DNA of 64,000 nt from Chloroflexota bacterium (lineage in GTDB: Bacteria > Chloroflexota > Anaerolineae > Anaerolineales > Villigracilaceae), in the NCBI GenBank assembly GCA_016234495.1, contig JACRBI010000024.1:1-64000 (forward strand), given 5' to 3'. The position numbers and the translations under genes were made by a program. The notes below the pieces were generated by a model that had not been told where the DNA came from, ran no database searches, and saw only the letters and a list, made by a program, of their open reading frames with translations. Below, piece after piece: positions 1-8,806 of the stretch. Within the stretch, counting starts at the first letter, position 1. Each line of letters starts with the position of its first letter.

Positions 1-27
1 AGTATTTTATAAATATGTGGCAGAGCC

Positions 28-115
28 TTAACGCGAATTGCGCTAATTGAGCGAATTTTGCGAAAATTTAAAGAAATTCGCGTTATTCGCTTCATTCGCC
101 AAATTCGCGTTAAAG
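28..115. repeat. Palindromic repeat, 'TTAACGCGAATT' family
   Basis: An imperfect inverted repeat whose outer arms read ttaacgcgaatt and aattcgcgttaa, with the interior built from further gcgaatt-like words. Related copies lie at about 12607-12650 and 42757-42832. It fills most of the gap before maf; no gene is seen in bases 1-177. Confidence 0.75.
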
Positions 116-177
116 ATTTTTGGACTTTGAGAAAACCGTGGCCAGAGAAAACGCCCGCAAGTCGCCAAAAAAGATTG

Positions 178-186
178 TGTTAGAAT
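178..186 (+). promoter_or_regulatory. Extended -10 promoter directly upstream of maf
   Basis: TGT followed by TAGAAT gives an extended -10 box. It ends six bases before the GTG start of maf, and there is no Shine-Dalgarno. Transcription would begin at the start codon itself, so maf mRNA is probably leaderless. No clear -35 box is seen. Confidence 0.55.
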
Positions 187-192
187 CTTTGC

Positions 193-864
193 GTGAATGA
201 TGAAATAATTTTATTATTGGCATCCAACTCGCCGCGCCGCAAGCAATTGCTTGCGCTTGGGAACTGGAAGTTCAACGTGCTCGTCTCGGATGTGGATGAA
301 AGCCAACTGGCGGGTGAAAAGCCAAAGGAATATGTGCTGCGACTCGCGCAAGCCAAAGCGATGGCCGTCGCTGCAAAAGCCCGCCCTGAAAATATAATCA
401 TCGGCTCGGATACCGCGGTGGTGGATGGGAACGAAATCCTCGGCAAGCCAAAAGATGCGGAGGATGCCGGGCGAATGCTCAAACAATTACGCGGGCGGGC
501 GCATCAGGTCTTTACGGGTGTGGCTGTTTACCGCGTGGACGATGGCTCCATGCTGACAGAGTTGTGCGTGACAGACGTCCCGATGCGCAATTATTCAGAT
601 GACGAAATTCAGGCTTACGTCCACACCGGCGACCCGATGGACAAGGCTGGCGCGTATGCCATTCAACATCCAGATTTCCAGCCTGTCGAGTCCATGAGCG
701 GATGTTATGCCAGCGTGATGGGATTGCCGATGTGCCATGTGACGCGGGCTTTGCGAAAGTTGAATGTTCAGTCCGGTGCAGATGTGCCAATGGCTTGTCA
801 AACTCTTTTGAATTATCAATGCCCGATCTCAACCCTAATTTTGAACGATGATCGTGCGGCATAA
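193..864 (+). CDS. Maf-family nucleotide pyrophosphatase
   Basis: A Maf/YhdE-type nucleoside triphosphate pyrophosphatase, expected to hydrolyse non-canonical or methylated NTPs to NMP and pyrophosphate in the cytoplasm. The diagnostic elements are all present: LASNSPRRKQLL near the N-terminus, GSDTAVV with the catalytic Asp, ILGKP, and GDPMDKAGAYAIQ. The protein has 223 residues; the family usually has about 190, so the last 30 residues form an unrecognised tail. The start is GTG with no Shine-Dalgarno but with an extended -10 just upstream. The stop abuts the leader of the PBP gene. Family assignment is firm; the preferred nucleotide cannot be read from sequence. Confidence 0.9.
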   Translation: MNDEIILLLASNSPRRKQLLALGNWKFNVLVSDVDESQLAGEKPKEYVLRLAQAKAMAVAAKARPENIIIGSDTAVVDGNEILGKPKDAEDAGRMLKQLRGRAHQVFTGVAVYRVDDGSMLTELCVTDVPMRNYSDDEIQAYVHTGDPMDKAGAYAIQHPDFQPVESMSGCYASVMGLPMCHVTRALRKLNVQSGADVPMACQTLLNYQCPISTLILNDDRAA

Positions 865-900
865 ATGTCGCGGTACGGTTTACACACAAAAAGGAAAAGA

Positions 901-3147
901 ATGAAAGTTTTACGTTGGATAAATATTATTTTGATACTGGTCTTCCTCACATCCTGCAGCTCAGGCAGCACAGACGGAACGCCGGGCAGCAATCCAATTT
1001 CCAATCTTTTTGCCACGCCCACGCCTCTGCCAACTGCCCAAGCGACAATCATCCCTGCGCCGGATGCGCAGGCGGCGGTCACAAAATACTTGGAAGCCAT
1101 GCAAAAGGATGATTATGCCGCCATGTACGATCTGCTGGATAGTTCCAGCCGCGGAGCAATCACGCTTGATGATTTTTCCAAATATTATAGAAACACATTG
1201 AACGAGATGAGCGCGGCTAGTTTGGAATTTACCATCCTCTCATCGCTGCTCAGCCCAACCAGCGCCCAGGTTGCCTTCCGCATCACTTATCACACCGCGC
1301 TGGTCGGTGACATTCAACGAGATATTCCCATAAATCTTTCCAATGAACAAAACTCATGGAAGGTGCAGTGGAATGACGGCTTGATCCTCCCCGAACTTGC
1401 CGGCGGCAACCAGCTTGCCATGGAATACAGCGTGCCGGCGCGCGGCGACATTTACGATAAAGACGGTTTCCCGATCGTCTCACAAGCAGACGCCTTTGCC
1501 CTCGGCATTCAAACCGACCAGATTGATGAAGACCGGCGGACATTGCTTACAACCGAACTCGGCAGGTTATGCGGCTATGACCCGGAATTTATCGAAGATC
1601 AGATCGACGCCAGCGGCCCCGGCTGGTATTTGCCCATGTGCGAGGTGACGCGCGAAGAATCGCAAGGCATCCTCTCACTCGGCAGCGGATTGGTCGCCAC
1701 GGAATACAGGTCCCGCTATTATTTTGGAACAGGGATCGCGCCCCAGTCGGTCGGATACACACTCTCCATTTTCCCGGAACAATATGACGCCTATCGCCGC
1801 CGCGGCTACGATGGAAGTGAAAAGGTCGGTTCAGCCGGCATAGAAAAATGGGCCGAGGATTATCTCTCCGGTCAGCACGGCGGGACCCTGCGCCTGATCA
1901 GCCCCGGCGGACAGCCGATCGGCACACTCGGGCAGAGCAGCAACCCAAAGCCCGCCGACTCTGTTTACCTGACTCTAGACGGTAATTTACAGAAGTATGC
2001 ACAGCAGTCCATTGAATTTTTCCGCGGAGCAGTGGTTGTCATGGAAGTGGATACAGGCCGGGTTCTAGCCATCGCCTCCGGCCCGGATTTTGACCCCAAC
2101 GCCTTTGACCCGGCCAACGAAAAAAATTATGGCGCCATTAGCGACTTCAACGAGCCGCTGCTTAACCGCGCCACGCAAGGCCAGTATCCGCTTGGCTCGG
2201 TATTCAAGATCATCACCATGTCTGCCGCGCTTGAAAGCGGGCTTTATACGAAAGACACCCCCTACGACTGCCAATATGAATTTACAAGATTGCCTGACCG
2301 TATTCTTCACGACTGGACCTGGCAGCACTGTCAGGATGCGCTTGCCGCCGGCGAAGCCTGCGACGGTTCTTCAGAATTACCGTCCGGGCTGGTCACCTTG
2401 CAGCAAGGGTTGATGCGTTCATGCAACCCATACTTCTGGGAGATCGGCTGGGACCTGTTCAACAATTGGGATCGCGGCGGCGACATTGCCAACATGGCGC
2501 GCGCGTTCGGTCTTGGCTCCCCAACCGGCATTGGTCAGCTCGAAGAATCTGCCGGACAGATCCTCGACCCGGCAGACGAAATCTCTGCGGTAAACCAGGC
2601 GATTGGACAGGGCGATGTGCAGGTGACGCCCCTGCAGGTGGCGAGATTCACCGCTGCCATCGCAAACGGCGGGACCTTATACAGGCCGCAGATCGTTGAG
2701 AGAATCCAACCGATCAACGGCAACCCGCTGCTGGTGTTCAAGCCCGAGGCACAGGGCACGCTGCCGCTGCGCAATGACAACCTGACGTCGCTTCAGGAAG
2801 CGATGTACATGGTGACGAATGACCCGAAAGGGACTGCGCGATTCAACCTGCGCGGCTTCATCGAACAATATAACGTAGCCGGCAAGACCGGCACCGCCGA
2901 ATCGGGCAATGGCAGGTCACATGCGTGGTTTGCCGGTTACACGTTGAACGAAGCAAATACCTCCCTGCCGGATATTGCCATCGTGGTCATTGTTGAAAAC
3001 ATCGGCGAAGGCTCGGAGTATGCGGTGCCGATCTTCAGGGCAATGGCTGAAACATATTATTATGGAAGCCCGCAAAGCATCCCTCCTTTTGGACCGATCG
3101 GCATGCCCCCATACACAGCCACCCCGCCCGGCGGATTTGCGCCATAG
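901..3147 (+). CDS. Lipoprotein penicillin-binding protein (peptidoglycan transpeptidase)
   Basis: A class B-like PBP that cross-links peptidoglycan outside the cytoplasmic membrane. Start chosen at the ATG preceded by AAGGA, because it puts a signal peptide first (MKVLRWINIILILVFLTSC, lipobox LTSC). An upstream in-frame ATG at 865 would add 12 residues. Order: lipoprotein signal, an NTF2/MecA-N-like domain (about residues 50-150), a PBP dimerisation region, then the transpeptidase domain. Its three motifs are intact: S433-V-F-K436, S507-C-N509 and K662-T-G-T665. The fold resembles MecA/PBP2a-like proteins, which does not by itself imply beta-lactam resistance. It lies 36 bp after maf and 17 bp before rsgA. 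Confidence 0.9.
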   Translation: MKVLRWINIILILVFLTSCSSGSTDGTPGSNPISNLFATPTPLPTAQATIIPAPDAQAAVTKYLEAMQKDDYAAMYDLLDSSSRGAITLDDFSKYYRNTLNEMSAASLEFTILSSLLSPTSAQVAFRITYHTALVGDIQRDIPINLSNEQNSWKVQWNDGLILPELAGGNQLAMEYSVPARGDIYDKDGFPIVSQADAFALGIQTDQIDEDRRTLLTTELGRLCGYDPEFIEDQIDASGPGWYLPMCEVTREESQGILSLGSGLVATEYRSRYYFGTGIAPQSVGYTLSIFPEQYDAYRRRGYDGSEKVGSAGIEKWAEDYLSGQHGGTLRLISPGGQPIGTLGQSSNPKPADSVYLTLDGNLQKYAQQSIEFFRGAVVVMEVDTGRVLAIASGPDFDPNAFDPANEKNYGAISDFNEPLLNRATQGQYPLGSVFKIITMSAALESGLYTKDTPYDCQYEFTRLPDRILHDWTWQHCQDALAAGEACDGSSELPSGLVTLQQGLMRSCNPYFWEIGWDLFNNWDRGGDIANMARAFGLGSPTGIGQLEESAGQILDPADEISAVNQAIGQGDVQVTPLQVARFTAAIANGGTLYRPQIVERIQPINGNPLLVFKPEAQGTLPLRNDNLTSLQEAMYMVTNDPKGTARFNLRGFIEQYNVAGKTGTAESGNGRSHAWFAGYTLNEANTSLPDIAIVVIVENIGEGSEYAVPIFRAMAETYYYGSPQSIPPFGPIGMPPYTATPPGGFAP

Positions 3148-3164
3148 CATCAACAGGTAACTAT

Positions 3165-4073
3165 TTGACGAACGAAAAATACAAACGCGGTTTGATTATC
3201 AAGGCCCAATCCGGTTTCTTCACAGTCGAGACCGGTGAGGGTCTTGTCATTTGCCGCTTGCGAGGCAAACTCAAACAAGGACGGGCTGTTGGCGACATTG
3301 CCGCGTTGGGCGACAATGTATTGATCGAGGTTTTGGCTGATGGTTCCGGAGCGATAGAAAATGTCGAGGAGCGCAGGCAGGCCATCGTCAGGTTGGACCC
3401 GCGGCCGCAGGGAATCTATCAGCAGGTTTTGTTGGCGAATGCCGATCAGGCCGTATTTGTCTTCGCGTGCGCGAATCCGAATCCAAAATTAAGAATGCTG
3501 GATCGTTTCCTTGTCATCACTGAAAAGCAAAAAATCCCGGCAGTGATCATCGCAAACAAAGTTGACCTCGTGGAAAACGCAAAAGAGCTTTTCAGTGTTT
3601 ATGAATCAATTGGTTATCGCGTAATTTACACATCCACAAAAACGCGCGTTGGACTGGATGAACTGAAAGCACAATTGCAAAACAAGATCAGCGCGCTGGC
3701 AGGGCCAAGCGGTGTGGGTAAATCAAGTTTGTTGAACGAAATTCAAGCTGGTCTTGGGCTGGCCGTCAACGAGATCAGTTCTGCCATGAATAAAGGCAGG
3801 CATACCACGGTTACGCGTCAGATGTTTGCGCTCGATGGCGGCGGATATGTGGCTGACACGCCGGGCTGGAAGAGTCTGGCGTTGTGGGATACCGAACCCG
3901 AAGAGATCGACGCCTACTTCCCCGATTTGCGCGACCTTGTTCCGCAATGTCAATTCAGCGATTGCTCGCATAAACACGAACCGGGCTGCGCGGTGCTGGC
4001 CGCATTGAAGGCTGGCACGGTTCACCCCGAGCGATATGATTCGTATTTGCGTTTGCGCGCAGGGCAGGAATGA
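3165..4073 (+). CDS. rsgA: Ribosome small-subunit-dependent GTPase RsgA
   Basis: A circularly permuted GTPase that helps late 30S maturation and checks subunit joining. The G-motif order is permuted as expected: the G4-type NKVDLV comes before the P-loop GPSGVGKS (residues 180-187), followed by DTPGW. An N-terminal OB-like segment and a C-terminal zinc knuckle (CQFSDCSHKHEPGC) complete the family signature. The length of 302 residues is normal. The start is TTG behind AGGTAA, 17 bp after the PBP stop, suggesting cotranscription with it. Recognition is firm. Confidence 0.95.
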   Translation: MTNEKYKRGLIIKAQSGFFTVETGEGLVICRLRGKLKQGRAVGDIAALGDNVLIEVLADGSGAIENVEERRQAIVRLDPRPQGIYQQVLLANADQAVFVFACANPNPKLRMLDRFLVITEKQKIPAVIIANKVDLVENAKELFSVYESIGYRVIYTSTKTRVGLDELKAQLQNKISALAGPSGVGKSSLLNEIQAGLGLAVNEISSAMNKGRHTTVTRQMFALDGGGYVADTPGWKSLALWDTEPEEIDAYFPDLRDLVPQCQFSDCSHKHEPGCAVLAALKAGTVHPERYDSYLRLRAGQE

Positions 4074-4144
4074 AACCGATTTTAGATTTACGATTTTAGA
4101 TTGACGATTAATACCTTCAACCTTAAACTTGTAGCCTTCAACTT

Positions 4145-5152
4145 ATGACTCATAATTGGAATTTGCTCGGACACGAATGGGCTGTGGATATGCTCAAGCA
4201 GCAGGCAGCGCAGGGGGATGTGCGCCACGCGTATCTTTTCTGCGGACCTCCCGGCCTGGGCCGGCGGACTTTGGCATTGCGCCTCGCCCTGGCATTGAAC
4301 TGCCCGACCCCCATCGCTGACGGAATCCCGTGCGGCACATGCCGTGACTGCAAACAGATCGAGGCCGTGCAGCACCCGGACATGACCGTGATTCAGGCTG
4401 TGGATGATGAAGGGAAATCAAAAGAGAACGGGACGCTGAAAGTGGATCAAGTCCGCGCGGTGCAACATGCATTGTCGCTGAAACCGTATCAGGCAAAATA
4501 CCGCGTGGCTTTGTTCCTGCGTTTTCAAGAAGCCAATGACAACGCGGCCAATGCCTTGTTGAAGACTCTCGAAGAAGCGCCCGCTCATGCAATTCTTTTA
4601 TTAACCGCCGACACTCCCGAACAACTTTTGCCGACCATTGTCTCGCGCTGTGAAATTTTGCGGCTGCGCGCGCTTCCGATCTCAGCCATTGAAACTGATC
4701 TGCTCAATCGCGGCGTGGACGAAGAACGCGCGCGCCTGCTTGCGCACATTTCGGGCGGACGCCCCGGCTATGCCCGCAGACTCGTTGAGGACATCAGTCT
4801 GCTCGAAAAGCGCGAAGAACGCCTGAACGACCTGCAAACTTTATTGAACGCCTCGCGTGTCGAGAAGTTCTCCTACGCCGATAAACTCTCAAAGGATAAA
4901 GAGACCATGCGTCAGGTCATTTTGATCTGGCTTTCCTACTGGCGCGATGTGATGCTGCGCGCGGCTGGCGCGGAGACTCCGCTGATCAACATTGACAGGA
5001 ACATGGAAATCGAATTCCTCGCGGGACGGTTGGACTTATCCGCGGCGCGGCGCGTGGTCAGCGATTTGGAATCCGCGCTGGAGAAGATGGATAAAAATGT
5101 CAACTCGCGTTTGCTGGCTGAAGTCTTATTGTTGGATTGGCCGAAAGGGTAA
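4145..5152 (+). CDS. holB: DNA polymerase III delta-prime subunit
   Basis: The clamp-loader delta-prime subunit of the replicative polymerase. The N-terminal AAA+ module has HAYLFCGPPGLGRRT in place of the Walker A box: the invariant Lys is Arg, consistent with the non-hydrolysing role of delta-prime. A four-Cys zinc module follows (CPTPIADGIPCGTCRDC), then the SRC motif typical of clamp-loader subunits. The length is 335 residues. The gap before it (4074-4144) is AT-rich and made of degenerate words such as tttagattgacgatt. The gene's stop lies at the edge of a palindromic repeat at 5155-5213. Confidence 0.92.
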   Translation: MTHNWNLLGHEWAVDMLKQQAAQGDVRHAYLFCGPPGLGRRTLALRLALALNCPTPIADGIPCGTCRDCKQIEAVQHPDMTVIQAVDDEGKSKENGTLKVDQVRAVQHALSLKPYQAKYRVALFLRFQEANDNAANALLKTLEEAPAHAILLLTADTPEQLLPTIVSRCEILRLRALPISAIETDLLNRGVDEERARLLAHISGGRPGYARRLVEDISLLEKREERLNDLQTLLNASRVEKFSYADKLSKDKETMRQVILIWLSYWRDVMLRAAGAETPLINIDRNMEIEFLAGRLDLSAARRVVSDLESALEKMDKNVNSRLLAEVLLLDWPKG

Positions 5153-5154
5153 GC

Positions 5155-5213
5155 GTAGGGGCAACCCGTCAAGGTTTATCAAGCGCCGTAAAATATTGGC
5201 GGGTCGCCCTTAC
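5155..5213. repeat. Palindromic repeat, 'GGGGCAACCCGTC' family
   Basis: Arms gtaggggcaacccgtc and ggcgggtcgcccttac are near-complementary across a 27-base loop, immediately after holB. Such dispersed dyads are usual in this window; there is no U-run to make it a convincing terminator. A second short GC dyad of this look is at 17200-17218. Confidence 0.55.
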
Positions 5214-5230
5214 TTGATAAGGAGATTATC

Positions 5231-5446
5231 ATGTGCCGAAGCATCAAACCCCTGCGAAATATGGACCACCCTGTCACGGAACAGGAAATTCACGAAGCCG
5301 CGCTGCAATATGTGCGGAAGGTCAGCGGGTATCGAAAACCTTCGAAGGCGAATCAGGCAGTTTTTGATAAGGCAATCATTGAAGTTGCAGAGGCGACTCG
5401 AATCATGCTGGAAAATCTGCGCGAAAAAAGCGGGAGTGGTATTTAA
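5231..5446 (+). CDS. DUF2277 family protein
   Basis: A 71-residue protein that I recognise as DUF2277 from MCRSIKPLRN at the N-terminus and the run RKVSGYRKPSKANQ in the middle, followed by a helical FDKAIIEVAEATRIML segment. The function of this family is not established. The start is an ATG behind a good AAGGAG box. It stands between holB and the STAS gene on the same strand, with about 70-80 bp on either side, so cotranscription is possible but not shown. Confidence 0.85.
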   Translation: MCRSIKPLRNMDHPVTEQEIHEAALQYVRKVSGYRKPSKANQAVFDKAIIEVAEATRIMLENLREKSGSGI

Positions 5447-5517
5447 TTTGCCGGGATTACTCCTTTCAGGTATATAATCCACCCAATTTATCTTTGATAA
5501 TCAGGAGAGAGAGAGAT

Positions 5518-5931
5518 ATGAACATTACCGTTTCGCAAAAGTTGGGAAGCGTAACTGTCACCATCGTCAGTCTTGATGGGCGGCTGGATGGACAAAATTA
5601 TCAAGAGTTGATCTCAAAAGGGCAGGCACTGTACAACGAAGGCGCCCGGGATGTTTTACTGGACTTGACCAATCTTTCTTATATCAGCAGCGCGGGTATG
5701 GTGGCATTTCATAACCTTGCGTTGATGCTGCGCGGCGAGAAGCCGCCCAGCCCAGAGCAGGGCTGGAGCGCCTATCGTTCGATGGGAACTTCGAGCAGCG
5801 AAGGCAGGACGCAGGATCACTTTAAATTGCTCAATCCGCAGCCTGAAGTCGAACGCATATTGGATATGGTCGGTTTCAACACCATTTTCAAGATATACAC
5901 GGATCTGGATGAAGCGGTAAACTCATTCTAA
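5518..5931 (+). CDS. STAS-domain protein, anti-sigma-factor antagonist type
   Basis: A 137-residue single STAS domain. The segment DVLLDLTNLSYISSAGMVAF carries the SSAGM loop that is phosphorylated on Ser in SpoIIAA/RsbV-type antagonists. A glycine/serine-rich loop of about 30 residues (around PPSPEQGWSAYRSMGTSS) interrupts the usual fold before the last helix. The start at 5518 is chosen because AGGAGAGAGAG sits just before it; an upstream in-frame ATG would lack such a site. No partner kinase or sigma factor lies nearby. A terminator hairpin follows at once. Confidence 0.85.
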   Translation: MNITVSQKLGSVTVTIVSLDGRLDGQNYQELISKGQALYNEGARDVLLDLTNLSYISSAGMVAFHNLALMLRGEKPPSPEQGWSAYRSMGTSSSEGRTQDHFKLLNPQPEVERILDMVGFNTIFKIYTDLDEAVNSF

Positions 5932-5950
5932 GTTGGCTGCGTAATTTTAA

Positions 5951-5986
5951 AAACATCCTTCAGACTTTATGATCTGAAGGATGTTT
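5951..5986. terminator. Bidirectional terminator
   Basis: A 14-bp perfect stem (aaacatccttcaga / tctgaaggatgttt) with an 8-base loop, flanked by A and T runs, lies between the convergent STAS gene and the riboflavin-transporter ATPase. It can serve both. Confidence 0.85.
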
Positions 5987-5989
5987 CCT

Positions 5990-6736
5990 TTATTCAATCG
6001 CCTCCCGCAATTTGCGCGCGAGTTTGCCAAAGTGCGGAGTGTAACGGATGTCATCGTTTCGGGGGCGTGGCAGGTCTACTTTCAAATCCAATTTTATTTG
6101 GCCGGGCCGCTGAGTTAACACCAGAACCCTGTCAGCCAGAAATAATGACTCGTTGATCGAATGAGTGACCATGATGACGGTCTTTTGTCTGGCGTGCCAG
6201 ATGCGGGATAACTCCATCCACATGCGTTCGCGGGTCATTGCATCGAGCGAAGCAAAAGGCTCATCGAGCAGCAGCAGGTCCGGGTCATGGATGAGCGCGC
6301 GCGCGATCGCCACCCGCTGCGCCATGCCGCCGGATAAGTCACGCGGCCACGAATCCTCGAATCCATTTAATCCAACCAGATCGATCATTTCCTGTGTTTT
6401 TCCGCGCGCGTTGACCTCATCCACGCCGTCCAGTTCGAGCGGGAGTTTGATGTTGTCCATTACGCTGCGCCATGGCATGAGGTTGGACTGTTGAAAGACC
6501 ATGCCGATCTGCGGCTTCTGATTGTGCAGGAAGCCAATCTCTCCCGCCGTGGGTTTGAGCAGGCTGGCAAGGATTCTGAGGAGTGTGGTCTTGCCTGAAC
6601 CTGAAGGGCCGAGGAAGCAAATAAAATCGCGCGGGCTGGCTTCGAAGGAAATATCATCCAGCGCGTGCAGGCCGCCGTTGCTGTCGGGAAAGACAACGGA
6701 AAGTTTTTTGACGGTCAGGATGGGTTCTGTGGTCAT
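5990..6736 (-). CDS. ABC transporter ATPase, riboflavin-type uptake system
   Basis: The cytoplasmic ATPase of a SsuB/ThiZ-like importer. It has Walker A GPSGSGKTT, signature LSGGMAQRVAIARAL and Walker B LLLLDEPFASLD in a 248-residue domain of standard length. It is the last gene of the minus-strand set permease - binding protein - ATPase, which lies behind an FMN riboswitch. The substrate is therefore inferred to be riboflavin or a related flavin, although the ATPase family alone would suggest nitrate, sulfonate or thiamine precursor. A repeat-rich gap separates it from the binding-protein gene. Confidence 0.88.
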   Translation of the reverse strand: MTTEPILTVKKLSVVFPDSNGGLHALDDISFEASPRDFICFLGPSGSGKTTLLRILASLLKPTAGEIGFLHNQKPQIGMVFQQSNLMPWRSVMDNIKLPLELDGVDEVNARGKTQEMIDLVGLNGFEDSWPRDLSGGMAQRVAIARALIHDPDLLLLDEPFASLDAMTRERMWMELSRIWHARQKTVIMVTHSINESLFLADRVLVLTQRPGQIKLDLKVDLPRPRNDDIRYTPHFGKLARKLREAIE

Positions 6737-6741
6737 AGGCT

Positions 6742-6800
6742 TACCAATTCCCGAATCACGATTCCCAATTCCTGTGATTCGGGAATCGTGAAATGGGAAT
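6742..6800. repeat. Degenerate inverted repeat of 'cgattccc/gaatcg' words
   Basis: Words such as ttcccgaatcacgattccc and gtgattcgggaatcg form a partial dyad in the gap between the binding-protein and ATPase genes. They resemble the short degenerate repeats found elsewhere in the window, for example in valS and the rRNA methyltransferase gene. Confidence 0.5.
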
Positions 6801-6804
6801 CGGT

Positions 6805-7785
6805 TTACGGCACAAATTCATTCGTGAATGCTCTATTCACATCCAGCGTTGTTTTTATCAAATCCATTTTCAAAAGCAGGTCGTTCATGTTCTGCCAGGA
6901 CTGCGGGTCGGAGAAACCGATCCGTTCGGCTTGCCAGAATTCGATCGAGGTTGTGAGCACCATCATTTGAACGGTCTTATCCATTTGGTCAAGGCCGTCC
7001 ACAAACTTTGTGCTGATCGTGTACGCTTCTTCGGGATTTGCAATCGTATCTTCGATGCCGTGCGCCAGCGCGCGCGCCATGCCGCGCACAAGTTCAGGAT
7101 CGTCCTTGATCGTCATTTCGCTTGAGACAATTCCATTCGCGGTCAACTGCATGGTATCAGCCACGCGCAGCTCGTTCACAGGATGCGCCTTTGAATTTAA
7201 TATGATCGGCTCATTGGCCGCATAACCGACGATAATATTTTCCTGCCCGCTGGACATTGCCTCCACCTGAGTAAACCCGATCGCATCCACTTCAACATCT
7301 GCAAGGGTAAGACCCGCAGAAAAAAGGATCGCCTGCAAACCAATGTAATTCGCGCCGAACAAGCCGGGCAGGCCGATTGTTTGTCCGCTCAAGTCAGACG
7401 GTTTTTGGATATTCAACTCGGGTTCCGAAATGACTGAGATTGGAAATTGCTGATACCACGCAAAGGTATACACCACCGGCAATCCCTGCGCGCGCGCCAG
7501 AAGCACCTGCTCACCGGAAGCCACCGCAAACGGCAGTTCACCCGCGCCCACCAAAGACACGCCGTCTGTTTCAAAGGAATAATCAAATTCAATTTCGATT
7601 CCTTCTTTTGCGAAATATCCCTTTTCGACTGCGACATAAAACGGAGCGTACTGGATGTTGGGAATATAACCCATCGGCAGTTGAATCTTGCGGATCACAT
7701 TCGTATCATTCGCGGACCCTGAACTGATACAGGCCGAAAGGCTGATTGCCAGCCCAAGCATGAGGTAAATTAATTTCTTGAACAT
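6805..7785 (-). CDS. ribY: Riboflavin-binding lipoprotein of ABC importer (RibY-like)
   Basis: An NMT1/THI5-family solute-binding protein of 326 residues. The start at 7785 has AGGAGACTCACA before it and opens a lipoprotein signal (MFKKLIYLMLGLAISLSAC, lipobox LSAC); an in-frame extension to 7902 reads through the upstream dyad and is rejected. The mature part has the family's early IQLPMGYIPNIQYAPFYVA and GYFAKEGIEIEF. THI5-like binding proteins usually take thiamine precursors, but the FMN riboswitch upstream of this gene set points to riboflavin, as proposed for RibXY of Chloroflexi. Naming by context, so moderate confidence in the substrate. Confidence 0.78.
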   Translation of the reverse strand: MFKKLIYLMLGLAISLSACISSGSANDTNVIRKIQLPMGYIPNIQYAPFYVAVEKGYFAKEGIEIEFDYSFETDGVSLVGAGELPFAVASGEQVLLARAQGLPVVYTFAWYQQFPISVISEPELNIQKPSDLSGQTIGLPGLFGANYIGLQAILFSAGLTLADVEVDAIGFTQVEAMSSGQENIIVGYAANEPIILNSKAHPVNELRVADTMQLTANGIVSSEMTIKDDPELVRGMARALAHGIEDTIANPEEAYTISTKFVDGLDQMDKTVQMMVLTTSIEFWQAERIGFSDPQSWQNMNDLLLKMDLIKTTLDVNRAFTNEFVP

Positions 7786-7805
7786 TGTGAGTCTCCTATT
7801 TGTTT

Positions 7806-7841
7806 GACCTGACAGGTCGCTTCGCGAAAACCTGTCAGGTC
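7806..7841. repeat. Dyad 'GACCTGACAGGT / ACCTGTCAGGTC'
   Basis: A 12-bp inverted repeat in the gap between permease and binding-protein genes. The same arms recur at 18263-18296 in the btuF leader. Both lie inside vitamin-transporter operons, but the repeat may simply be dispersed. Confidence 0.75.
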
Positions 7842-7846
7842 TTGAA

Positions 7847-8641
7847 TTATTTCTGTTCCTGCCAGCGTAAAAGTTTCTTTTCCACTCGCGCAACGATTCC
7901 ATATAAGCCCAGCGCGAGAAAGATCAACATGAACACAGCCACGTACACCATCGGCATATCGTAGCCGACCCGCGCGCGGTTGATGAGGTTGCCCAGCCCA
8001 TACTTCGAGCCGACCAGTTCACCGACCACCGCGCCGATCACAGACAGGGTCGCGCCGATGCGCAGCCCGCCGAGGAAGATTGGCAGCGCGGCGGGTATTT
8101 CCACTTTCAACAAAATCTGTCTGCGCGTGGCGCGCAGTGAATCCATCAGGTCGTAGAAAGCTTGAGGCACGGCGCGGATGCCCACAATGGTATTGATCAG
8201 CACCGGGAAGAAAACGATCAACGCGCAGATCAGCACCTTGGAGAACATGCCGTATCCAAACCACAGCACCAGCAGCGGCGCGATGGCGACAATGGGTATG
8301 GCCTGACTTGCCACCAGATACGGCGAAAGGACCTGCTCCAGCGCGCGCGATTTTGCCACCGAATAGCCGAGCACTGTGGCGAAGGTGACGCCGACGATCA
8401 ACCCCAGTACCACTTCCGAGAGTGTCACGCCAATATCGCGGAATAGACTTCCGTCCTGTACTGCAACCACCAAACGTGACCAGACTGCAAGCGGCGGCGG
8501 CAAAATGAACACTTCCATTCCCGAAAAAACAGACGTGACCTGCCAGCAGGCCAGTCCCAGCCCAAGCGAAAGCAGTCGCAGCCAGGTTCGGTTCCGCTTA
8601 GCAGTGGAAGGATGAAATGTGCGTAACAGATTGTTGTTCAT
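7847..8641 (-). CDS. ribX: ABC transporter permease, riboflavin-type uptake system (RibX-like)
   Basis: A 264-residue integral membrane permease of the BPD_transp_1/SsuC family with about six membrane segments. The cytoplasmic EAA-type loop, which contacts the ATPase, is seen around QAFYDLMDSLRATRRQILLKVEIPAALP. It is the first gene after the FMN riboswitch and its terminator, which is the basis for the RibX reading. The ATG at 8641 has no clear Shine-Dalgarno and begins a basic cytoplasmic N-terminus. About 60 bp downstream follows the binding-protein gene. Confidence 0.8.
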   Translation of the reverse strand: MNNNLLRTFHPSTAKRNRTWLRLLSLGLGLACWQVTSVFSGMEVFILPPPLAVWSRLVVAVQDGSLFRDIGVTLSEVVLGLIVGVTFATVLGYSVAKSRALEQVLSPYLVASQAIPIVAIAPLLVLWFGYGMFSKVLICALIVFFPVLINTIVGIRAVPQAFYDLMDSLRATRRQILLKVEIPAALPIFLGGLRIGATLSVIGAVVGELVGSKYGLGNLINRARVGYDMPMVYVAVFMLIFLALGLYGIVARVEKKLLRWQEQK

Positions 8642-8737
8642 GGTTTATGTGTTGGCAAAAAAATGCGCCTCGCTGGAATCAACTGCGGGGCGCGGAAGCA
8701 GGCCGGGGCGGAGTCTGATGCGGAATCACGTCAGAAT

Positions 8738-8768
8738 AAAAAACCCGAAAACAAGAATCGTTTTCGGG
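8738..8768 (-). terminator. Intrinsic terminator of the FMN riboswitch
   Basis: Reading the minus strand, CCCGAAAAC and GTTTTCGGG pair around a 7-base loop and are followed by TTTTTTA. It lies between the aptamer and the permease start, which marks control by transcription termination when FMN is bound. Confidence 0.88.
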
Positions 8769-8806
8769 GCGTGAATCCACACAGAGACCACACGGTCCTG
8801 TTGTTT

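Noticed and set aside
901-3147. A resistance-type PBP2a
   Set aside because: The NTF2-like domain and lipobox are shared with ordinary lipoprotein PBPs of Gram-positive-like cell walls; nothing marks resistance.
6805-7902. Reading ribY as a thiamine-precursor or nitrate binding protein
   Set aside because: Family resemblance alone allows it, but no TPP riboswitch or thiamine gene is near and the FMN aptamer is complete; kept only as an alternative.
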